The notes beneath the pieces are model-generated. The model was not told the origin of the DNA. It searched no databases and saw nothing but the letters and a program-made list of their open reading frames with translations. This document shows, piece by piece, positions 35,591 to 44,264 of a stretch of DNA of 64,000 nt. Origin of the DNA: Methylomonas methanica (GTDB taxonomy: Bacteria > Pseudomonadota > Gammaproteobacteria > Methylococcales > Methylomonadaceae). Within the stretch, counting starts at the first letter, position 1. Every line of letters begins with the position of its first letter. Position numbers and translations under genes: made by a program. Location of the stretch: NCBI RefSeq assembly GCF_001644035.1, contig NZ_LUUG01000065.1, forward strand, positions 16,669-80,668. The letters run 5' to 3'.

Positions 35591-36943
35591 CAGGCTGGTG
35601 AAAAACTCCCAAAGCCGCAGTCATCAAGGCACATGGCCTCACCAAACAGGTAAAATAAGGCATCTAAATTGGAGAGGCTCCTATGCGCGGACACGATGCC
35701 ATTCAGAACAGTTGGTTCAGCTATGTCAGCCTGGAAGACCGCATTCCCAAACAGCATCCGTTACGTCGTTTACGTCTCTTGGTTGACGGCGTTTTGGCCT
35801 CAATGGATGCGGTTTTTGCCGAACGTTATTCACGCACGGGGCGTCCGTCGATTGCCCCCGAGAAACTGTTGCGGGCCCTATTGTTGCAAGTGATCTATAC
35901 CCTCCGTAGCGAACGGCAGTTGATGGAACAGTTGGACTACAACCTGCTGTTTCGCTGGTTTGTCGGTCTGGGTATTGACGATACGGTGTGGGAGCGCAGC
36001 GTCTTTAGCGCCAACCGCGAACGCCTACTGTCTGAAGCCTTGAGCCGCGAATTTTTCACCCGAGTGCTGGCCATTGCCGAATGGCAAAACCTGGTGTCCG
36101 ACGAACACTTCAGCGTCGACGGCAGCCTGATCGAAGCCTGGGCTTCACACAAGAGCTTTGTGAAAAAAGACGGCAGCGGCCCCGACAAACCGGCGGGGCG
36201 CAATCCCGACGTCGATTTCAGCGGTGAAAAGCGCAGCAACGCTACCCATCAAAGCACGACCGATCCCGAAGCCCGGCTTTACAAAAAAGGCGAATTCACC
36301 GACGCTAAACTGCGTTACATCACCCACGCCCTGTCCGAGAACCGCAACGGCCTGATTGTCGATGTCGAAACCACCCAGGCCACCGGCACGGCGGAAATCG
36401 AAGCCGCCCAAAAGATGATCAAACGCCGCGTCCCCCAAGGGGGTAGCGTCGGCGCCGATAAAGGCTACGACCAAGTGGGATTCGTCACCGAACTCAAAGC
36501 ACGAGAGGTCAAAGCCCATGTCGCCCGTAAAAAGACCGGCAGTGCCGTCGATGGCCGCACCGCCCGTGGCAAAGGCTACGCCCAAAGCCTCAAGCGCCGC
36601 AAAATCGTCGAAGAAGCCTTCGGCTGGATCAAGACCGTTGGGGGCTTGCGTAAAACCCGTCATATCGGCTTAGCCAAAGTGGCCGGTCAAGCCTTGTTTT
36701 GCTTTGCTGCCTACAACTTGACGCGGCTGCTGAACTTACTGGTGTTCACGCCGAAACCTAGGTGGGCTACGCCCACCTAGGGCGAAGTGCGCCTGAATAC
36801 CGTCCAATGACGGCCTCAGGCGGATAAAAAGCCCTTGAAACGAGGGCAAATTCGCTAAAACTCGGTTTGATGGCCGATTTCAACGCAAAAAATTACCGCA
36901 GGCTTGGGTAAGGGGAAATATTCGGGAGTTTTTCACCAGCCTG
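35591..36943 (+). mobile_element. Complete insertion sequence, 1353 bp, IS5-superfamily-like
   Basis: Both ends carry the identical 20-base inverted repeat CAGGCTGGTGAAAAACTCCC (35591-35610 and, inverted, 36924-36943). The element is flanked by the direct repeat ATAG (35587-35590 and 36944-36947), a 4-bp target duplication. It encodes one transposase (35683-36780) with no visible frameshift, and lies inside chaA in opposite orientation. The intact ends and exact host reconstruction indicate recent transposition. The family name is by recall of the transposase type only. Confidence 0.93.
35683..36780 (+). CDS. DDE transposase of the inserted element
   Basis: A 365-residue transposase. The N-terminal region (FSYVSLEDRIPKQHPLRRLR, GRPSIAPEKLLRALLLQVIY, SERQLMEQLDYNLLFRWFVG) is the DUF772-type domain. 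The catalytic core has Asp in HFSVDGSLIEAWAS, Asp in VGADKGYD and Glu in RKIVEEAFGWIKT. All three DDE residues appear intact, so the element is probably still active. AGAGGCTCCT precedes the ATG. Confidence 0.93.
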   Translation: MRGHDAIQNSWFSYVSLEDRIPKQHPLRRLRLLVDGVLASMDAVFAERYSRTGRPSIAPEKLLRALLLQVIYTLRSERQLMEQLDYNLLFRWFVGLGIDDTVWERSVFSANRERLLSEALSREFFTRVLAIAEWQNLVSDEHFSVDGSLIEAWASHKSFVKKDGSGPDKPAGRNPDVDFSGEKRSNATHQSTTDPEARLYKKGEFTDAKLRYITHALSENRNGLIVDVETTQATGTAEIEAAQKMIKRRVPQGGSVGADKGYDQVGFVTELKAREVKAHVARKKTGSAVDGRTARGKGYAQSLKRRKIVEEAFGWIKTVGGLRKTRHIGLAKVAGQALFCFAAYNLTRLLNLLVFTPKPRWATPT

Positions 36944-37767
36944 ATAGGCGCGCCGGTAGCGGCAATGCCATAGTCCATGACGATAGCAAGGTAGTGAGCG
37001 AGCAGAACGATTGGGAGAATCAGGGCCAGCAGAACGCAGGCGCGAATCACAAGCGTGCGCGGAGCGTGTGAGCCGGATGTGGAAATACAGGTGTCCTGCT
37101 CCGTCTGAAGGATATTCATGGCCTTGATCGTCATCGACCCTTGCGGTGGCTGAACGAAGTACCGCCGATGGCTGCGCATCTGCATCCAAAGGAAAACTCC
37201 GTACAACAGCCCGGTCAGGACCGAGATACCAACCGCCTGTGTCGCCGAGAAATTTCCTGCAACGCTTGTGTAATTGGGCAGCACAAGGGCGATACCGGTG
37301 AGAAGAACGATCATTGAGAGGTAAGCGACCGCACCTTGGGCATTTAACTCTTGGTCGCCATGACAAGCCCAACCGGCAATTAGGCAAATGCCCATCACCA
37401 GATTCAGAATGATCATCATCGCGGCGAAAATAGAATCTCGCCCGATGGTCGGAAACTCTCCGGGGCCAAGCAGCACTGATACGATCAGGATCACTTCGAC
37501 CGCGACGATCGAAAGCGTAAGAATCAGCGTGCCATAGGGCTCGCCCAGTTGATGTGCCAGGTGGTCGGCTTCACGCACGACGCCAAATGACGCAGCCAGG
37601 ATGGTAATAAAGAGCACAATGAAGGCAGCGGTTGCCGTAGCCGTGCTCAGTGGAACACCAAGCCAGTCTGCGCCAAAAAGCATGAAAAGCCCCATGATCA
37701 GCCACGAGCTAAGCAATCTGAACCAGGTAATTGGTGGGATGATTTGTTGCTGTCCAGATTGTTTCAT

Positions 37768-39051
37768 TGTTCTTCTCTCCCGTTTGCGTGGGCACTTGCA
37801 ACGGGAATCATGTGACTTGGCGTGCTTGTCAGCTGGACACGATATGCCCGTCTAGTCAGGCCGTGAGTAATATGGATGCATATTGTGCCTAAGTTAACGC
37901 AGTATGGCTGAGTCCCACGAGCATTTAGGAATCGGGTTAGGTCGGAAAGATGGTGCGTAAGTACATAGACGAAGGCAAGAAGGCCAGCCATTATATACTC
38001 CCTTAGAAGTTTAGGGCCGTCCCTTTGTTGTGATGCAAACCCGAGGTCGTCCTCAATTCGGTTTGGATTATTCTATTCAAACGTCCGCATAGTATCAGAT
38101 GAAGTTTCGGCTAACCAGGACATTTGCCAGAAAGAGGCATTCAGCTTCTATACCTGCATACAACGCCTGATGCCCATGTTTCACAGCACAACAGCTTCAC
38201 CGATTAGCCCCGCCAACGTGTGGCTTAGCGTTACTTGGCCTAATTTAAATACAACTGCCGGGAATTAGCCGATCCAAGGCGTTCAAAATCTGGCTGGGTT
38301 TGTAGCGTAATCGGTGACGGGTTGGGGATCGGAATACGGACCATAGACACACAAATCACATGATCTTAGCTATTATTGCCTATTTTCGTACGAATCCTTA
38401 CGATCCCCGTACCTTACGATACGCTTGGCTAGTATTTATTATTTTTATATATATCATAAAGTTAGAAAGGTTTCTGCTTAGTATTTTATTCAACAATTTT
38501 ACGGCTTCTAGCCAGCCAGAGATGACATTGGCTTATAGGTTTTCGGTACGCCTCATTTTTGAATCGCTCTTTTTAAATTGCTTCCAAATGAATGCCATTT
38601 ATAGGAGTGGCTTGAAATTGACTGGCGGCATTTGGTTGTTAGTTGTCATTTGAAAATGCGGGGTGTGCGGCAGCAAAGGGTCGGTAACGAGCATTGGCAG
38701 CCCAACCAACTATTGCTCATAACAAGTCAGTGCATTTTTAAACGATCAAACCACATCTTGCACAAAACGGCGCGATTAAAAAACATGAGCCGTTCTGATT
38801 TCCAACCCTACAATGCAAATAGCTGGTTTAAATTGCTACAGTTTTCAGTAGCAGCAAACCAGAGGTTTTTGCCGTCAGAATGGGTAACGACCATGACTTT
38901 GCTGATGGTCGGCTATGTCTCGCTGGCCAAAACTAATGAAATCCAACCGACCAATCGTTAGAAAATACCGGCGCGTACATATGTTGAAGGGGCCGAAAGC
39001 CCCTTCCGTCAAACATATAACTTTCGGAAACGTTTATCGCGATATGGCCTA
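37768..39051 (+). other. 1.28-kb gene-poor region
   Basis: Between the chaA start and the DyP gene I find no convincing coding sequence. Frames at 38360 and 38632 show no family resemblance and have low-complexity AT-rich composition. At 38987-39007 AAGGGGC-CGAAA-GCCCCTT is a stable hairpin that could terminate the DyP operon, which arrives from the right on the minus strand. The rest may be decayed accessory DNA. Confidence 0.45.
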
Positions 39052-40407
39052 TCAAGAGTTCCCCAGCAACCCCAACGCGCTCAAACTAGGCAAAAAGAAA
39101 TAACTCCCGCCCCGCGTTGTCACAAACTGCTGAAACCCGCAAACCCGCCGCCGCAGCGGTTCATCCTGAATCGTAAAATTGCGATTCTCCGCCACGCCGC
39201 TGCCGATCAACGGGTCGTCTTCGTCGTATAAGCCGGCGAATTTGACGCTGTTGATCCAGGTGTGTTGCACAAATTCGAACTGGCGTTCGATATTCGCGTT
39301 TAAGCAGATGAACAACAAGCCGCGTTCTTTGCCGTCGTCTTTTGCCGGGTTTTCCAGGAAGTTGCCGTAGCTACGACCGCGGCGCAGGATACGGTGACGG
39401 TTGGCGACTTTTAGCGCTTCCGCTTCGGTAGCGCCCAATCCCACTGCTCTGGGATTGGCGCGGCGAATGTGCGAGCCCAGCGGGCAGCCAGTGCCATGAG
39501 GATCTTTGGTGAAGTTAAAGCTGTTATTGACCTTGTTCGGATCGGTGTCTTGATTGGGCTCCACCACCGCACCGCTTTTCCAGCGGCCGACGAATTTGGC
39601 GGCCAGATAGTCGGCGGTGATACCTTGGCGTGCGGCTTCTTCTTCCATGAATTGCCAGAACGCGCCGACATCCTGCTTCAACTGACGAAACACCAAATAG
39701 GTGCCGTTTTTGCCAAAGGTTTCGCCGGCAGCACCCAACTGCGGCATTTTGGTGAGTTTGCCGTCGTATTGATTCGGATAACCCAGCAAAAACTCGCCGG
39801 TGGCAATGTCGCCGGTGCCGCTGGTGGTGGGGAAGCCGTCCACCGAAGGGTCGGAAATGCCGTCGGCGAAACCGAAATGTTCCAAGGTAAAACCATCGGC
39901 GTTTTGTTTTTTTTCGCTGGCTTCCAAACGCTGCACCACGCTCAAGCCGGCACCTTTAAAGGCTTTTTCGTGGTATTTACGGCTGGCGTTGTGGATCGCG
40001 TCGTTTTTGGAAAACAGCATAAACAATATGTCCACGCTATTGTCGCCGCTGCCCCAGTCCCATACGCTGGGATCGTTGATGCCACGGTCGCCCAGCAGTG
40101 CGGAACGGTGTTCCGAATGCATGCCTTCCCGAAACGACAGTTCAAAGCTGTAAAGGCTTTCTTCACTGACTTGTAGTTTTTCGAAACCGGAATAGCTGAT
40201 CGCCAGGTTCAGGAGGTTTTCAGTTTCATCGGTCGGTTTATACGCGCCGTGGCTGATTTGATTTTGGTCGACCAGGTTTTTTAGCCAGGGCTTGGTTTTG
40301 CCGGCATCGTCAATTTTTAGCAGGTAATAACTGCAGTTGGCCATGTACTTGCTGTAGCCGCTAAACACGATGCCTTGTACGTCTTCTAATTTATCGATGG
40401 TGGTCAT
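39052..40407 (-). CDS. DyP-type heme peroxidase
   Basis: A 451-residue dye-decolorising peroxidase homologue with no signal peptide, hence cytoplasmic. The distal motif GxxDG is in FGFADGISDPSVDGF. The proximal heme-ligand histidine is in GCPLGSHIRRANPR. VFRQLKQDVGAFWQFM and FEFVQHTWINS are further family features. DyPs use peroxide to oxidise diverse substrates. The gene is last in a three-gene operon, 13 bases after the membrane-protein gene and behind the GST-P450 gene, so its physiological partner is probably the P450 or its product. Absence of a twin-arginine signal separates it from the exported EfeB type. It resembles the large class-C/D type by length. Confidence 0.92.
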   Translation of the reverse strand: MTTIDKLEDVQGIVFSGYSKYMANCSYYLLKIDDAGKTKPWLKNLVDQNQISHGAYKPTDETENLLNLAISYSGFEKLQVSEESLYSFELSFREGMHSEHRSALLGDRGINDPSVWDWGSGDNSVDILFMLFSKNDAIHNASRKYHEKAFKGAGLSVVQRLEASEKKQNADGFTLEHFGFADGISDPSVDGFPTTSGTGDIATGEFLLGYPNQYDGKLTKMPQLGAAGETFGKNGTYLVFRQLKQDVGAFWQFMEEEAARQGITADYLAAKFVGRWKSGAVVEPNQDTDPNKVNNSFNFTKDPHGTGCPLGSHIRRANPRAVGLGATEAEALKVANRHRILRRGRSYGNFLENPAKDDGKERGLLFICLNANIERQFEFVQHTWINSVKFAGLYDEDDPLIGSGVAENRNFTIQDEPLRRRVCGFQQFVTTRGGSYFFLPSLSALGLLGNS

Positions 40408-40420
40408 TGTTGGAGTCCTT

Positions 40421-41725
40421 TTATAAACATTTCAGCCAAGCAGCCAGATTGGTCGTGGAAAATAAGCCTTCGTGAATCGCCCGATTATTGGCGACATTTT
40501 TCACGGACAAATCGATGTAGGCGCTATACCAAACCAACTCGGCAAGCTGGCTATTTCTGGCGAAATTTTTGAAGCGTTGTTCGTCGCGGGAGCCGCCGCG
40601 CACGGCCAGCCATTGCGTATCCGGAAAGCCTCTGTCCTTGCCCAGTTGAGTATTGCTCCACACGGCGGTTAAGCCGACGCTGGCGTGGTCGATAAATTCG
40701 CCCAGGTAGTTTTCCCAGCTGCCGTCGTAATTGCTCATGAACAATAAACGTTTGTTGCCGGGCAGAATCACCCAACGGGCAAAATGAATGGTGACGATGC
40801 CGCTCAGATCGCCCTTGGTAGCCACCAGTTTGGCGACCAGATTGATACCGGCTAGCACGACCCGCAAGGTGGCCAATCTAAACCAGCCGGGTTTGATGTC
40901 GATGACACTGGTCAGATGGTTTTGCAATTGCCGGTCTTCCACGCGTTGAATGGCTTCCATTTGCTTGGAAACCACCCAGGGCTTGTCGTCTTGTTTGTCG
41001 CGCATCTCGTTCCAGCGCAACAGCACCGCGAAAGCGACGCCGGCTATCAGCACCAATACCGCCAAAAATTCCACTAGCGGCCCGAACATGCCGAAGAAAC
41101 CGCCCACCAGCAATATGCCCAAGATGGCTAACAAAGTATTGAAGATGTTTTGCCCCATGCTGTTCAAAAACGGTTGTGGCGCGGGTTTGTTGATGGCGCC
41201 TAAATGCTTGACGATGTCGGCATGAATCTCAGTCGGCTGTTTAGCCGCCAACTCCGGGCGATTGGCATCAATATAGTCTTGGATACGCTGGCGGATTTGC
41301 TGTTGCTCGACAATCGTATTGCGGGTCTGGCCGGGGTGGGCGACGTAAAAGGCATTAGCACCGAAATCATTTTTCAATAAATAGTCGGCCAGTTGGCTGG
41401 CGTTATTGCCCGGATAATCCTTGCAACAGCTATAAACGGTATTCACAAAGTCCGGATTGCCGGCAAGCAAATCGTTGATAAATTGCTTCACGTCGCCGTC
41501 GATGTTGGCTTCAAACGCCAGCAAAGCCGGCTCGCCGGTCTCAACTTCTGACGGATGCTTGCCGGGGATAACGAAAAAAGTGCAATAGTGCAGCTGCTGA
41601 TAATTGGAAAATTTAATTACCGGATTATTTTTAATATCCGTGCCTATCGGCGCCAGATACGCTTCCAGCTTTTGCAGCTGGTCCGGCAATATTTCCGTGA
41701 TAACGGTCATGGGGTTTTGTTGCAT
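40421..41725 (-). CDS. Unknown two-helix membrane protein of the DyP/P450 operon
   Basis: A 434-residue protein I cannot assign. The N-terminal about 175 residues are soluble (LQKLEAYLAPIGTDI, ALLAFEANIDGD, CCKDYPGNN, FYVAHPGQTRNTI). Two adjacent hydrophobic segments, LLAILGILLVGGFFGMFGP and EFLAVLVLIAGVAFAVLL, form a probable hairpin in the membrane around residues 190-235. A C-terminal domain of about 180 residues contains HFARWVILPGNKRLLFMSNY, DGSWENYLGEFIDHA and VWYSAYIDLSVKN. Both soluble ends probably face the cytoplasm with the two enzymes. The HFARW/DGSWENYL domain could be a distant alpha-beta-barrel (DyP-like ferredoxin fold), which is speculation. ATG 41725 has GAGG eight bases upstream; the GTG at 41731 is too close to it. 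Confidence 0.75.
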   Translation of the reverse strand: MQQNPMTVITEILPDQLQKLEAYLAPIGTDIKNNPVIKFSNYQQLHYCTFFVIPGKHPSEVETGEPALLAFEANIDGDVKQFINDLLAGNPDFVNTVYSCCKDYPGNNASQLADYLLKNDFGANAFYVAHPGQTRNTIVEQQQIRQRIQDYIDANRPELAAKQPTEIHADIVKHLGAINKPAPQPFLNSMGQNIFNTLLAILGILLVGGFFGMFGPLVEFLAVLVLIAGVAFAVLLRWNEMRDKQDDKPWVVSKQMEAIQRVEDRQLQNHLTSVIDIKPGWFRLATLRVVLAGINLVAKLVATKGDLSGIVTIHFARWVILPGNKRLLFMSNYDGSWENYLGEFIDHASVGLTAVWSNTQLGKDRGFPDTQWLAVRGGSRDEQRFKNFARNSQLAELVWYSAYIDLSVKNVANNRAIHEGLFSTTNLAAWLKCL

Positions 41726-41766
41726 ACACACGTCCTCTTGAAATTATTATCGTGCTGGTGAAGAAA

Positions 41767-43803
41767 TTACCGATCAAAGCTCAGGACAAATTGATCGGGA
41801 AACGGTCCGTCGTACAAGATGCCGCTGGAAATTTTTAAGTTGTTCAAGCGCAGCAAACTGGCTACCAAGGTCGGAATCTGGATGCGGTTGATGTATTCGC
41901 CAAAGCAGCGGTGCATGCCGTCGCCAAAGTGCATATAGCGATCCAGCGCACGATCATCGCGTACACTGAAAGGCTCCGGCCAAGCGTTTTCGTCGAACAT
42001 CGCCGAGGCGGTAAAGGCGAAGACTTCGGCGCCGGGCGGAATCTTTACCCCGGCAATCTCCGCACCGTTTTTGCAATGTCGGCGCATGGCCGCCGCCATA
42101 GTGTTGAAACGGAATGCGTCGAAGCACAGATGTAATAGCTTGTCTTCGTCATCGACCGCCTGTTTGGCGCGTTGCAACACCTCGGGCTTGCTGAGCAATT
42201 GCTCGACAATCAAGGTGGTGGCCATCGAGGTGGTATCGAGTGCGCCGACGATCAAGCCGGAGATGTTCCGGCGGATGCCGTCATCGTCAAGATCGTGTTC
42301 GCCGTCCATGCCCATTTTGATCAGCCGCGATAGAAAATCTTCAAACTGCTCGCCTTGTTTGATGCGCTGCCGGCGCTCGGCGATTAGATTTAATAAGTAC
42401 GGCCCCATTTCCCGGAACGATTGTTCGGCGGTGATTTGAATGCTGCGGTCGTTGCTAAGGTTCAAAAACAGATCGTGAAACAGGGATCGCATCCAGCGCA
42501 TCATCGTCACTTCATCCGGTCCGGGCACCCCCAGGTAATCGCGGATAAAGCGCCGCGCCACCGGCCGGGTTAATTGCGACACCATGTCGATCCGGCCTAC
42601 CGGCAGGGCGGCCTGGATCATCTCGTCGCAATGCTGGCGGACGATGCGGCGAATCAGTTGGTCTTCGTCGGGCTTGATTACTCGTCGCAAGGCGCCTTGT
42701 TCTTTGCTATAGGCTTCCGAGCGGTCCATGCCTAAGAAAAACGGCCCGTTCAGCCGTTGCATATTCGGGGCGTTGATTTCGGCGATGGTAAATTCGGTGT
42801 CGCGAGCCAAAGTCTCACGTACGTCGCTGTCGCGAGTCACCAAAGCGCGTTTGCCCAGCACCAATACCGGCTTGTGTTTGCGTAATAAACCGAATAGCCA
42901 GCGCTGTACCGTCGCACCGGCCAGCATCGCGACGCCTCGCGCCAGGTAGTAACTGACGATATTTTGCGGCGTGGTGGATGTGGGGTGATGATCCAGGACA
43001 GGTGCCGGCGCGGACCGATGTTCGCGGTACATTTTCAAGGCCAAGGCGCCGGTTGGCGTTGCAGTCAATTGCTCGACAAAAGCCTGGTAGGCAGCCGGCA
43101 ACTCTGCCTTGGTCGGTTGTACGCCGCCGAACTGGGCCGGCAACAACACCGGAGCGGATAGTGCAGCCAGACAATAATCGGCGATGCTGGGTTGGTCGCC
43201 CAGTAAATAGGCTCTGCCGTCGGCGAGCAGGGTGTCCAGCTCCGCAAAGATCGCTTCGATTTGTTGTTTGCAGGGTTCGACTTGTCCGGGATCGGCGGGT
43301 AGGGATTTTTCCATGGCTTTAGCCAATAGGGGATAAGCGAGTTCTGCCAACCATTTTTGCCAGCTAGGCACTCGCTGTTGCCAGAACGACAGCACAGTTT
43401 CTTTGTGCGGCAACAACATCGCATAACCGTAATTGCGAGTCGCCAGGCCCAATTTGTCCACCAGCAACGCCAGCAAGCGTTCGGTTTCCGCCAGACTCTT
43501 TTCGTCGCGCGGATACAGCCGCAGTTCAGCGGGCAAACGGGCATCGATGTATTGCAGCGATTGGTGCATGGTGCATAAGGTTGCTTCGCTGGTGATCAAC
43601 ACCGGCATGGCCTTCGCATCCGCGCCTGCCAACAAGAAGGCTGGTAAATGCAGCATCGGCACACTGCCTTCCTCCCGATACGGCACCCCGCCGTAGTCGA
43701 GCATCCAGCGTACTAATTCACTGATATGAGATACCGGAATCGTCAATAAACGATTCAGTTGTTTGGATTTGGCTCCACGCCGCGTGCTTCCGGGTTTGAT
43801 CAT
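41767..43803 (-). CDS. GST-like domain fused to cytochrome P450
   Basis: A 678-residue fusion. Residues about 20-265 look like a glutathione-S-transferase: thioredoxin-fold half (IPVSHISELVRWMLDYGGVP, AMPVLITSEATLC, LQYIDARLP) and helical half (LLGDQPSIADYCLAALSAPV). Residues about 285-678 are a P450: I-helix GALDTTSMATT, K-helix with DAFRFN (the ExxR motif with Asp for Glu), and the heme-Cys loop FGDGMHRCFGEYI. No reductase or ferredoxin domain is fused and none lies nearby. GAGGAAGG precedes ATG 43803, which I prefer to the ATG at 43860. It is first in an operon with the membrane protein (35 bases between) and DyP. A P450 using peroxide or hydroperoxide, or acting on a glutathione conjugate, is a hypothesis. 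Confidence 0.88.
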   Translation of the reverse strand: MIKPGSTRRGAKSKQLNRLLTIPVSHISELVRWMLDYGGVPYREEGSVPMLHLPAFLLAGADAKAMPVLITSEATLCTMHQSLQYIDARLPAELRLYPRDEKSLAETERLLALLVDKLGLATRNYGYAMLLPHKETVLSFWQQRVPSWQKWLAELAYPLLAKAMEKSLPADPGQVEPCKQQIEAIFAELDTLLADGRAYLLGDQPSIADYCLAALSAPVLLPAQFGGVQPTKAELPAAYQAFVEQLTATPTGALALKMYREHRSAPAPVLDHHPTSTTPQNIVSYYLARGVAMLAGATVQRWLFGLLRKHKPVLVLGKRALVTRDSDVRETLARDTEFTIAEINAPNMQRLNGPFFLGMDRSEAYSKEQGALRRVIKPDEDQLIRRIVRQHCDEMIQAALPVGRIDMVSQLTRPVARRFIRDYLGVPGPDEVTMMRWMRSLFHDLFLNLSNDRSIQITAEQSFREMGPYLLNLIAERRQRIKQGEQFEDFLSRLIKMGMDGEHDLDDDGIRRNISGLIVGALDTTSMATTLIVEQLLSKPEVLQRAKQAVDDEDKLLHLCFDAFRFNTMAAAMRRHCKNGAEIAGVKIPPGAEVFAFTASAMFDENAWPEPFSVRDDRALDRYMHFGDGMHRCFGEYINRIQIPTLVASLLRLNNLKISSGILYDGPFPDQFVLSFDR

Positions 43804-44264
43804 GATTCCTTCCTCTTGCTTGCTATTGTTATAGTTATTAATGCTATAGCTGGCATACACCGATGACTGTTAGTCGTGTCGGTTTGAATGGCATGTTGAT
43901 ATGCGCGCTTGGAAAACAACTTGCCGGTCTGCTTAGGTATGCCGTTATCGGCGGCCAAGCAATTGTTAATCCACCGGTGAGCCAAACGCCGAGCTTTAGC
44001 GGAGTATCAATAATAGACCAATCGTAACTAATTGAAATAAAAAGCGAAAGACAAAATGTTGCTTAGCAACAACCGTGCCTAAATGCGAAGCGCGTCACAA
44101 AACGCGGTGAGTTCCGCGCGCCTGCTGCCTAGCAAACGGAACGCTTCTCTGGCGACGGAATCGGCTACAAAACATTCCGCTTCGTTCTCTGTGGACCTTA
44201 ATCAGATTGTCATTTGCCGCTGCCTATAATCCGGGCCTCTTCACAATGCTTAGGAGCAGTCGCA
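43804..44264 (+). other. Divergent promoter region between the P450 operon and phoD-like gene
   Basis: The 461 bases separate two divergent transcripts and must hold promoters for both. Only a single TGTCAT half-site (44209-44214) recalls a Pho box, which is insufficient. No gene or strong palindrome is seen. Confidence 0.4.

Larger units (their letters stand above)
35256..37767 (-). pseudogene. chaA: Calcium/proton antiporter gene interrupted by an insertion sequence
   Basis: The N-terminal part (37767 down to 36944) encodes a ChaA-type cation/H+ antiporter up to MDYGIAATGAPI, and the C-terminal part (35586 down to 35256) resumes at AVGGVFIAIIVFTPESITAV and runs to the end. Removing the IS and one copy of the 4-bp duplication joins GCG CCT AT|C GCC GTG in frame, giving an intact 384-codon gene (E. 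coli ChaA is 366 residues). Acidic family motifs (FGVVREADHLAHQLGEPYG, FTPESITAVKAAMNDEMQRA) are both present. So the antiporter was lost by a recent, clean insertion. Two truncated peptides could still be made. Confidence 0.9.

Noticed and set aside
38360..38961. Two overlapping frames of 97 and 109 codons
   Set aside because: Low-complexity AT-rich composition, no Shine-Dalgarno, no similarity to any family; treated as non-coding.
44180..44264. Possible Pho box before the phoD-like gene
   Set aside because: Only a single TGTCAT half-site is present without the second direct repeat needed for a Pho box.
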